Source: Deinandra increscens subsp. villosa
Lineage: Eukaryota > Streptophyta > Magnoliopsida > Asterales > Asteraceae
Assembly (NCBI GenBank): GCA_039602395.1
Contig: JBCNJP010000012.1
Span: 25,796,396 to 25,860,395 of the forward strand
Direction: 5' to 3'
Length of the DNA stretch: 64,000 bases
The position numbers and the translations under genes are program-made. The notes beneath the pieces were generated by a model that saw only the letters and a program-made list of their open reading frames with translations, did not search any database and was not told the DNA's origin. Below are positions 1 to 8,842 of the stretch, in pieces. Position 1 is the first letter of the stretch, and each line of letters starts with the position of its first letter.

Positions 1-559
1 AAAAGTCGATATGGCTTTGATGATAGAAGTTTAGAGCGACGTAGGTCGACAACCTATTTAGCTATTTAGGGTTTCCGGATTACAAATAAAATCCCTCTAA
101 TTTTAAAAAATGACCACAACGAGATTTGAAATGAAGACCTTCCGGTTTGGAAGTGGGCACGTCACCAACTGATCAAGATTCAAACTTCTTATTTAAGGTT
201 ACATATAATATATATTTTTATTAGTGACCAGACTAATATATATGAATATTTTTAATGAATTACATGTATACTCGGGACTTCTGAGCGAAAAATCAGTAGT
301 GACCGAGGTCACTGCTGACCCTCATTAAAATCCGCCCCTGAACATTTTATAAAAAGACGACATTTTGCGAAAAGAAAGGGTTTAAATAAAAAAGGCTTTT
401 GGTTGGTAGGTTTGTTTGCAAATAAATTTGCGGGTTCACTAACATGTGTCTCAACGACTTCCATGAAGTGACAAAATATTACTAACCCCCAATCCCAACC
501 AATACCTTCACGTTGTAGTTAGCGTGAAAGCCGTGTTTGTTTACATAGACATAAAACTC
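1..559. other. Left flank of element A; unresolved repeat DNA
   Basis: I see no gene in this stretch. At 330-340 it reads ATCCGCCCCTG, whose reverse complement starts CAGGGGCGGAT. That resembles the terminal sequence of many plant hAT-type transposons, so 1-340 may be the tail of one. The other terminus is outside the window and I found no convincing 8-bp duplication. Positions 555-559 (AACTC) are the left copy of the target-site duplication of element A. Confidence 0.35.
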
Positions 560-1082
560 TGTAAGGACCGAGAATTATGGCTTGTGTATTAAATAGTCAC
601 TTGGCGGATTATTTTGAAGGCCTATGCATGTGTATAGGTGAAAATTAGTTGGGCTATGGGTATATTAGGTTATTGGGCCATTTTAGACATGTTTGGGCTC
701 AATTTAAAAGAGTTTAGAGGGAGTTTAGTGGGCCTTAGAGTTCAAATACGGGAATTAGGAGTTATTTTAGGTAGGGAGGTTAACTTGTTTTCCAAGTTGG
801 TCATCTCCTATAAAAAGGACTCCTAGTAATCGATTTAGGGTTGTTAGTTGTTACTGGTTTCGGGTTCCTAAGGGTGTAACCGAAACCTTTCTAGGTTCGG
901 ACTTGGTGTTTTGATCATCTAATTGAAGTGTTCTTTCACGTATACAATCAGTTTGTGTTTCTTTAAAGTGTTTCCTTGTATTTGCTATATTTTTCGATTT
1001 TACTTGAATCACTTGTTAATCTCGGATTCCGCACGAGATTAATAAGCATTGATATCGCGTGAGGGTTAAATCGATCCTTACA
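560..1082 (+). repeat. 5' LTR of element A
   Basis: This starts TGTAAGGACC and ends GATCCTTACA, giving the imperfect inverted ends typical of LTRs. It has the same length as the copy at 17193-17715. The 62-codon frame inside it (638-826) begins with TTG, recurs in the other LTR, and has no coding character. Confidence 0.93.
809..817 (+). promoter_or_regulatory. TATA box of element A 5' LTR
   Basis: TATAAAAAG sits mid-LTR, where the U3/R boundary is expected. The matching site in the 3' LTR reads TATAAACAG, a weaker TATA, so the 5' copy would be the stronger promoter. Confidence 0.5.
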
Positions 1083-1084
1083 AT

Positions 1085-1097
1085 TGGTATCAGAGCC
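1085..1097 (+). promoter_or_regulatory. Primer binding site of element A (initiator tRNA-Met type)
   Basis: TGGTATCAGAGCC lies two bases after the 5' LTR end. It is complementary to the 3' end of plant initiator tRNA-Met, the usual primer of Copia and many Gypsy elements. Confidence 0.92.
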
Positions 1098-1258
1098 AAG
1101 AAACGTAAGTTTCGAGGCTCTCGCGATATCGGATTCAGGTTTTTGGTAACTAACAGTTTAAGTGTTTTTGTGATTTTCAGCATTAGCACGTATCGGAAGT
1201 ACTTTTTGCAGGTTTCAAGTCGAGATAGAAGTGTTCGTGACCCATTGCTTGTGAATCT

Positions 1259-1462
1259 GTGACTTTTCGAGCCAATAGAAGACTTTTCGATCAGCCTGTC
1301 TTATCGAAAACCCTTTTCTGTCGCGTTTCTATGATCGAGAAAGACCCCTTGAGTCTTTTCGATCAGTTGTCTCCAGTCGGAAAGTCCCTTTTTGAGGCTT
1401 TTCGATCAGCCAACCAGCTTTTCGATCAGCCAACTAGCTTTTCGATCAGATATTGTGGCTAG
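1259..1462 (+). repeat. CTTTTCGATC repeat leader of element A, left part
   Basis: This is leader sequence between the primer site and the B insertion. It holds about five exact copies of CTTTTCGATC, mostly followed by AG, with degenerate copies between them. The array continues after B at 12396-12870, so B landed inside it. Positions 1458-1462 are the left GCTAG duplication of B. The frame starting at 1259 merely reads the repeat as LFDQ and is not a gene. Confidence 0.75.
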
Positions 1463-2124
1463 TGTAAGGAATATTGCGCTTGGAAGATTTCCTGCTGAAT
1501 GCCAATTTACCATGTTCCGACTGAAGTTGAAGTTGAAGCTGAATTCTCACTTCAAGCGGAACTGGCAATTCAAGCGGAAAGAAGCAGTTTTGTCTTTTAG
1601 CGAATATTCCGGGTGAACTCGATTATCCACCAGATAATGAGTTCAACCGGACTTTTCCTGAGATGTCTTTTCAGCAAGTCCAATCCTGCAAAAGCTTCTC
1701 GTATGCTTCTATATCTGATTCAAGCCGCTCTCCTAAAGTAGTATGTTGCTGCAAACACGCAAGATATTCCAATTGCCGATGTTTATTCTTTTAGTAGTCT
1801 GTATTTGAGTTTTTAGTTTACGGTCTAGATTAGATCGCATGAGATCAATGGCTGTGATTGATCTCATCTGCACTATATATAGCTTGTTAGCTCTCAGTTT
1901 ACACAACAGTTGTCATCACTTGTAATAGTGTAGCTTTGAGTTAATGCAAATAGTGCCGAGTATTTGATACTTTGTTGTTACTACTATTCTGCAAAACAAG
2001 CATTTACATTATACAAGAACTCAACATTGCTTAAGAAAAGTGAAATATAACTTAATTCTGTAAGGTTATATTTGCAAGTAAAGGGCTTTGTTTAAGTTTA
2101 ACTCTGACTTATATCGATCCTACA
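1463..2124 (+). repeat. 5' LTR of element B
   Basis: This runs from TGTAAGGAAT to ATCCTACA and has the same length as 11734-12395. The U3 part contains several TTCAAGCGGAA-like words that also occur in the element's coding region. Confidence 0.93.
1874..1882 (+). promoter_or_regulatory. TATA box of element B LTR
   Basis: TATATATAG sits in the second half of the LTR, with transcription expected to begin about 30 bases downstream near the CTCTCAGTTT stretch. The same box is kept in the 3' LTR. Confidence 0.5.
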
Positions 2125-2126
2125 AT

Positions 2127-2138
2127 TGGTATCAGAGC
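2127..2138 (+). promoter_or_regulatory. Primer binding site of element B
   Basis: TGGTATCAGAGC follows the LTR end after two bases, matching initiator tRNA-Met complementarity. Confidence 0.9.
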
Positions 2139-2241
2139 TTTGGCTCTTTACTTTGAAGACTTCTAGTGCTTCAAAGTTGATACTTTACTTGCTTACTTGA
2201 TTTCTACAAGCTTTTTCTGTTTTACAAAACTGTTTTTCACA

Positions 2242-4927
2242 ATGACTGACTTAACTCTTGGTTCACTTAATGGTAGCTCTAACAAACCACCAATTTTCAC
2301 TCCTGATGACTTTGATACTTGGAAACTCAGGATGGAAGGTTTTGTTAGAAGCCTAGACAGACGCATTTGGAACAGGTTGACTGTAGGTCCTTACAATCCA
2401 ACTGTTCAATCTGCTGATGATGCCCAAGTGCAAATACCAAAACCACTAGACAAATATGTTGAAGCTGATTATACTCAGCTTGAATATGATCACAAGGCCT
2501 ACTGGACTCTCCAGGCTGCATTACCCAACTCTATACTGGTAGGGTTCAAGGGATATAAGACAGCACATGGCTTGTGGAATGCTCTCAGTGAAATGTATGA
2601 AGGGTCTAGTGAAGTTAAGGAAAACAAGAAAGATGTTTTGAAACAAAGATATGAAAAATTTACTTACAAAACTGGTGAATCTATGACCAAAAAGGTAGAA
2701 GTAAAAACTGAACAGGCTGACGCCAACAGGAAGTTCTTGAGATCCTTACCTCCAGCCTGGACTGTCTACACAGTCAGCATCAGGGAGTGCAAGGACCTCA
2801 AAAAGCTTAAACTAAGTGAACTCCATGGAGTCCTTAGTGCTTATGAAATGGAGCTTAATTTTAAGCAGAACAACTTTCCTGAAGCATCACCACAGTTGCA
2901 AACCACTGCTTTGGTTACAACTGATTTTCAAAAGATCTCAAATTCACCTCAATATCACTCACCCTCAGTCAGTTTCATTGAGTTACCTAGAGGCTCAGAG
3001 AGTTCTTCAACACTGTTTGACAACTCTCACTCTGCCTATGTGGCAACTGACTCATCTCAAGGCTTCACATGTGAAGACTTGGAATGCATAGGGGCAGATG
3101 ATCTAGAAGAGATGGACATTTTAACTCAATTAGCTATGGTTTCCGTAAGGGCCCAAAGATTTTATAAAAGAACTGGAAGAACTTATAAAGGGTCAAAGGG
3201 ATCATCAATTGGGTTGGATAAATCTAAAGCTAAATGTTATAATTGTCACCAACTTGGCCATTTTGCCAGGGAATGCAAGCAGCCAAGGAGAGATGGACAG
3301 AACAATAACAACAATGTCCAACAGAGATCAAATCATGGAAGCAACAATAGTAGCAGTCAACACAATAACAACAACAGCAACCAGCAGCCAACTCAACCAA
3401 AACCACTTGGAAATCAAAATGTGGTGGCAGCTGTAGCTAACCAGACTGAATACTATGAGTGGGATGACTTTATCACTGAGTTTGAGCCAATCAACCATGC
3501 TTTAATGGCCAAAGAAGATTCAACTGAACAGGTAAATGAGATTCCTGAAAAAGTTTTGGAAAATCTGTGCAGCCCTGCCTGCATGGAACAAGTGTCAAAA
3601 TACAGGAAACATAACACTGATCTGATTGATGAAGTTTCTAACTTGAATGAGTTAAAGAATTGCTTTAAGAAAACTGGACTGCATACATCACCAAAATTGA
3701 AAATTTAAACAAAGAATTTGATGCTTTAAAGCAAACTAACTCTATTTTGGAAACACAATTAGAGGATTTGTTGAACAAACTAACTATTTCAAGACAAGAA
3801 ACAAAAGATGCAAAAGCAGAAAATGATGTTCTTGAAATGAAGTTAAAAGATGCCTTGTTCACCTGTGACAAATTCCAAACAGCTAACAAGAAAGCTGAGA
3901 AACTTTGGAATGGAGCAATGCATGGGAAAACAGGTATTGGGTACAACAATGTTGAACCACCCAAGGAATACTCACCTGTTATTGCTCCAATCCAAGCACT
4001 TCAGAAGGAGTGCAGTGTGAGTCTAATTGTTGACAGCACTGCATCTTCCTCATCTGAATCAAAATCTGTTGAAACATCTTCAAACTGTGAAGTCAAAGAT
4101 GCTAGCACATCAGCATCTGTTGACCAATCCAAGGTTTTAAAACCAAAAGTTGCTTTTCCACCACCAATTATTTATGAGCCAAAAGACTCAAAAGTTGGAG
4201 GTAAACTACCTGAGCAGCCAAAACCAAGTGAAACTGAGAGAATGGGTAAGCTTACTTACCACCAGGTCACTAATGAAAAGATAACCAGAAACACAGATAC
4301 TTATCAAAGAAAAATGTTTGAATGTGTTTTCTGTGGTGAAAAAGGGCACATGGCTGCAACATGCAAATTTAATCCATTGAGCAAAGGTCAAAATTTGTTA
4401 AAACCCAAAAATGTTTCTACTCAGAAAAGATCTACAGGTAGAACCTCACCTGTAAGAAGTAACATAATGAAGTATTTTGATACTGAGTCAAACAAAATTT
4501 TAATTGGGAACAACAAAAATGGAAGTTTTTCAGTCTTAAAATCAAACAGGGTTCCGGCTGAACTTCAACCGGAAAAATTTTCAACCGGAAGAGAAGTTCA
4601 ACCAAAAATCTCCAAAACACTCAGATCAGTTACTGCACCTAGACAACGACCCAGGGTTCAGTTCACTGATGAGTACGACCTTTGTGAATGTCAAGAAAGG
4701 AGAAACCCATCTAGAGGCAAGACCTTCTCTAGAAAAAATTTTGTGAAAAACAAATACAACTCTCAACCGAAAGTTCCTTCTAGCTCAAGTGGAAGTGCAA
4801 CTGCTGCATTCCATAGTGAGAGTTCTAGCCAAACCAACAAATTTTCAAACTTAAAAGCTAGAATCTCACCAGTGACTAGAGTTGATCAGACCTACATCTC
4901 ACCCAGTGAACTGCCAAAGGTTTTTGT
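2242..4927 (+). pseudogene. gag: Element B gag polyprotein, frameshifted, truncated by assembly gap
   Basis: The first ATG of the frame is at 2242 (MTDLTLGSLNGSS); the frame is open upstream only through a TTG. The N-terminal part (PPIFTPDDFDTWKLRMEGF) is the capsid-like gag domain of plant Copia elements (DUF4219/UBN2 type). A CCHC zinc knuckle (CYNCHQLGHFAREC) lies at 3235-3276, followed by an Asn/Gln-rich stretch. The frame stops at 3708, but coding clearly continues in another frame from about 3676 (KIENLNKEFDALKQTN), so one frameshift separates the halves. The second half has a coiled-coil-like segment, Ser-rich linkers and a second knuckle (CVFCGEKGHMAATC, 4323-4364). The sequence then runs into unknown bases. 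The product should coat the element RNA in virus-like particles. Confidence 0.85.
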
Positions 4928-5427
4928 NNNNNNNNNNNNNNNNNNNNNNNNNNNNNNNNNNNNNNNNNNNNNNNNNNNNNNNNNNNNNNNNNNNNNNNNN
5001 NNNNNNNNNNNNNNNNNNNNNNNNNNNNNNNNNNNNNNNNNNNNNNNNNNNNNNNNNNNNNNNNNNNNNNNNNNNNNNNNNNNNNNNNNNNNNNNNNNNN
5101 NNNNNNNNNNNNNNNNNNNNNNNNNNNNNNNNNNNNNNNNNNNNNNNNNNNNNNNNNNNNNNNNNNNNNNNNNNNNNNNNNNNNNNNNNNNNNNNNNNNN
5201 NNNNNNNNNNNNNNNNNNNNNNNNNNNNNNNNNNNNNNNNNNNNNNNNNNNNNNNNNNNNNNNNNNNNNNNNNNNNNNNNNNNNNNNNNNNNNNNNNNNN
5301 NNNNNNNNNNNNNNNNNNNNNNNNNNNNNNNNNNNNNNNNNNNNNNNNNNNNNNNNNNNNNNNNNNNNNNNNNNNNNNNNNNNNNNNNNNNNNNNNNNNN
5401 NNNNNNNNNNNNNNNNNNNNNNNNNNN
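4928..5427. other. Assembly gap of exactly 500 N
   Basis: A round 500-N run is the usual placeholder for a gap of unknown length. On the left is element B gag and on the right the inside of a CACTA transposon. The gap therefore hides at least the rest of gag, any pol of B, and the CACTA left terminus. Confidence 0.95.
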
Positions 5428-5509
5428 AAAGGTCCTAAAATGTTATTTTATAGGACGCATGAGATAATAGGACCACTAATAAAAGTGTCCTTTCTAAAGG
5501 GGTCCTATA

Positions 5510-5695
5510 AACTTAGAGCGTCCTAATAAACCACAAAATAGGACACGTTAGAGCGTCCTAATAAACCACTAAATAGGACACGTTATAGCGTCCTAATAAA
5601 CCATAAAATAGGACACGTTAGAGCGTCCTAATAAACCACAAAATAGGACACGTTATAGCATCCTAATAAACCACAAAATAGGACACTTTATAAGG
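5510..5695. repeat. CACTA subterminal tandem repeat
   Basis: Five tandem copies of a unit of about 36 bp contain GCGTCCTAATAAACCA and AATAGGACACGTTA. Copies differ at one or two bases. Subterminal repeats of this sort are transposase-binding arrays in CACTA elements. GTCCTA and TAGGAC are inverted relative to each other within each unit. Confidence 0.8.
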
Positions 5696-5999
5696 TTTTA
5701 AGATGCATATGAGCATACCTAGCATACCTATTTTAAGGACGGTTACCAACATCCTTAAAATTGTTCTCATTAAACATGATTCATAAATACAAATAAGATA
5801 CCATCAACTTATCGATAGATGAACTTCAATTAATGGAATAAATAAAGTTTAATTATCATTGAAATAAGTCATTTCGATAACAAAAGCATTAAACACAAAT
5901 AAGTTATAATATTATTATCCAAGATCCTAACATTAAACATGAAATTTAAAGTAATGAAAGACACTAGAAGAATATAGTCTTCAGTCATCATGCTTCCTT

Positions 6000-6360
6000 C
6001 TCACTCGTCACAAACCACCTACAAATTAATCATCCATATATAAGCTTAAAGTTTGTTATAAGCCTAATAATATATTACAGGTTTTACAATAATGACATAC
6101 CGAAATGAAAGAACATGGCCATGCTATAGATGCACCAATAGCAGCTTGGATTGTGTCCAATGACCCATATGGTCTAACCAAATTTTAATCTCTTTTCCAG
6201 CTACTTGAATATTTACCTCACACCAATCGCGCCCAATCTCTGTGCCCCTAACTTTTTAGATTTGGATCTAAACTATTTACCATTCCTCTGGCTACAGTCT
6301 CAGAGTTTGGAATGCTTTTAAAAAAAACTTCATCTCCAACCTAGATTTCAATTTGACAAA
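6000..6360 (-). pseudogene. Transposase-associated gene remnant, 3' part, in the CACTA element
   Basis: On the minus strand one frame reads VGDEVFFKSIPNSETVARGM and another LVRPYGSLDTIQAAIGASIAWP, separated by a frame change. The second resembles the C-terminal motif of plant CACTA-associated proteins, in which a WCEV segment is followed by RPYG and IAWP. WCEV is also visible between the two pieces. A splice donor (GTATGT) follows IAWPCSF, and an acceptor-like TTTGTAG occurs about 75 bp further along. I recognise the motif from memory of the family and did not search. The piece is degenerate and non-functional as read. Confidence 0.5.
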
Positions 6361-8150
6361 CATTTATAAAAAAAAACATAAGTAATGTAAACATATATTT
6401 TTTAAAAAGAGCAAAAAAAGTTTAACTAAAAACCCGATAAGATGATGCATTGTACACAATCTGATTTGGTTTACTAGTTCTACCAATGTTAATATTAATA
6501 TATTATATTATAGCATACTTATTGTAAGAAATTAAGTCAACACAGTAACCTGTAGACAAAACAATCAAAATATTATCTATACATTAGTCTTATTGCCATT
6601 CAATGAGTTTATCCTAAAACTGGACACTTTTGTTCCTGATACATGCATGCTGTAACTTGGCTTCACGCAAACCAAGTCCACATAGCTAATAATCTATCAC
6701 CACATTATGAATCAAAATATAAGAAAAACTCATATGGGGTGACTGATTTAATTATGTTATCAGCAGAAGAGGTATGCCATGACTAATTAATGCCAAATAA
6801 TAATACACATGAAACTCAGTTATCATAACATATGGTAGACATTATATTATCATGTTGGGACACATTACCTGTCTATGAAAGCTATGGTCCCTGCCATTTA
6901 TATAAAACATAAGCAGTACTAACTTGAAAGCCATTACTACCTGCGGTACCATCGTATCTACAATCAATAGAATTTAACCTTCCATAAGAACAATGAAATA
7001 ACATCGTATCTACAATCAATAGAATTTAACTTTCCATAAGAACAATGAAATAACATTGCTAGAGAAAAGGTAACTAAAAGAATATACGCACCGTTCACAA
7101 TTATGGTGAATATAGCATTTCAGAATGTTGGTGTTGCTTTTGGTGGAACCATAAACAATGGACCGCAAAGATCATCGATTTGGTAGCACCAATAAATTCC
7201 AGTCGCGTGAAGCATGAAAAGTAGCAATATCCAACATGAAAATATAACTTTCTCTCCCCCTGCCAAGTTCCTTCAATCATTAATCTCAACAGACAACAAT
7301 AGAATATATGTGTACAGGTATTTTTAACACCAAGTTTTTACCTTTAACGTTGTCTGCTTGCGTAGAATATGACTTGTACAAAAAGGTGGTAATCTAAATT
7401 GTAACAAAGAGACCTGCAAATGATCATGCAAAAAAGTTACTTAATCACAAGTGCTCATGTTATTCAAACACCATGTATGATTGTTGGCTATACTTTAATA
7501 TAAATGCCTTTATTCCAAAATGCACCATAAAAATACAGTTTAGAGCAGTAAAGAGATTAAGCTTTATGCCCTAGCAATACAATTATCACCATCATACAAA
7601 TTTCAGTCTACATTAGAGAAAATTTAGTTAATGTAACAACATTTTATTTTAACACAAAAAGGTAAGACCAGGTATTACCAACAGTAGGAAAGAAAACGGA
7701 AGACTTGATCAACCCATCTCGAAACTTGCTCCAAATAAGACCGCTGTTGATCTGGTGAATCGACATTATTACTACTACTCCCACCATTTTCAACGCTACA
7801 TCACTGGAATCAGTCACTTCCCTCTGTCATCCACTTTCCACACGGTTCACCGTGTACCTTATCTTGGCCTCCACTACTCGAAATCCGAATCGAAACCTCA
7901 CCACTACCGTTATCATCAATTCACCATCACTACTGGTCTACTGCTATTACTAGGGGTACCAGAACCACAGGAGCTTCAAATCACTGAATATTAAGTTTTC
8001 CTCCAAAATCAAGCCCTAGGCACAATCAATCAAAGTCCAAATCCAACAAATTAAGGCCAACACATGATTAACCACTTGTCTTTTGCTTAGACATTCAGGA
8101 AATCAACACTCAAAAATCAAATTATCTTAAGATTGATATGATACCTGAAT
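6361..8150. other. CACTA interior without recognisable gene
   Basis: This is AT-rich interior. Short minus-strand exon-like pieces occur, for example an open segment around 7690-7800 ending at a GTAATA donor-like site, but I recognise no protein. A direct duplication of about 55 bp is visible near 6952-7055, built on ATCGTATCTACAATCAATAG. Confidence 0.5.
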
Positions 8151-8164
8151 TGACGACGAGACTA

Positions 8165-8280
8165 GCAGGATCGATTGATACGATCGATAGAGAAGCTGGG
8201 ACGCCGATCGATTGATACGATGATAGAGAAGCAGCCAAGGCTCCGGTCGATTGATACGATGTTAGAGAAGCAGCGGCGCG
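8165..8280. repeat. Three-copy 36-40 bp minisatellite (TCGATTGATACGAT)
   Basis: Three tandem copies contain TCGATTGATACGAT followed by a GAGAAGC word. They lie in what looks like the minus-strand first exon of the CACTA gene: on the minus strand the block ends in CAATTCAG followed by GTATCA, a plausible donor. Confidence 0.7.
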
Positions 8281-8842
8281 CCGATAAAGTTATGGATGCA
8301 ACTTCGTGGATGAGTGGATCAGCTTGTGCGAGGAAGAAGAGAGTGTTTGTGCGAGGAAGAAAAAAATGGATCAGATATAGATGACCATCTGATTGTTAAT
8401 TTGGGCCGGAGGCATATAAGACTAAATACAAAATGCTTTTTAATTAATGAATAATTTAAAATCATTTAAATTAAGAGTCACAAAATGTTATTTATTTTGT
8501 TATGGATAACTGAAATTCTAAGTGTCCTATAAGGTTATAATTTAATAGGACCCTCAATGATCAAGTATCATATTACATTATCACATAATAAGACATTAAC
8601 TACTAAACGTCCTAAAATGTACTTTATTAGGACCTCAAATACTAAGCATCCTATTATGTTATATGATAATAGGACCCTAAATATTTATCAGTCCTATTAC
8701 ATAGTTTTTTAGGACACCGGTTTAACTCCATATAGTATAATAGGACCATGAACACTCACTCGTCCTATTAGATAGTTTTTTAAGACACTATTTTAACGGC
8801 GTCCCACACGAAAGGTCCTAAAAACCCCTTTTTGTTGTAGTG

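Larger units (their letters stand above)
5428..8842 (-). mobile_element. CACTA (En/Spm-type) transposon in element B, left end in gap
   Basis: The right terminus at 8829-8842 reads TTTTTGTTGTAGTG, the reverse complement of a CACTACAACAAAAA terminus. Both sides carry subterminal repeats built on GTCCTA/TAGGAC words (5428-5700 and 8510-8825). The base after the terminus resumes the element B reading frame (DEPSVEGES). Coding remnants inside read on the minus strand. The left terminus and the 3-bp duplication cannot be seen because of the gap. With no full transposase in the visible 3.4 kb it is probably non-autonomous. Confidence 0.85.

Noticed and set aside
638..826. 62-codon frame, repeated at 17271-17459
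   Set aside because: It lies inside the LTRs of element A, starts with TTG and is duplicated only because the LTR is. It has no coding features.
1259..1616. Frames reading LFDQ repeats
   Set aside because: They are translations of the CTTTTCGATCAG repeat array, with no proper start codon, and run into LTR B.
5510..5695. Possible CRISPR-like direct repeats
   Set aside because: Units are contiguous without unique spacers and are CACTA subterminal repeats in plant DNA.
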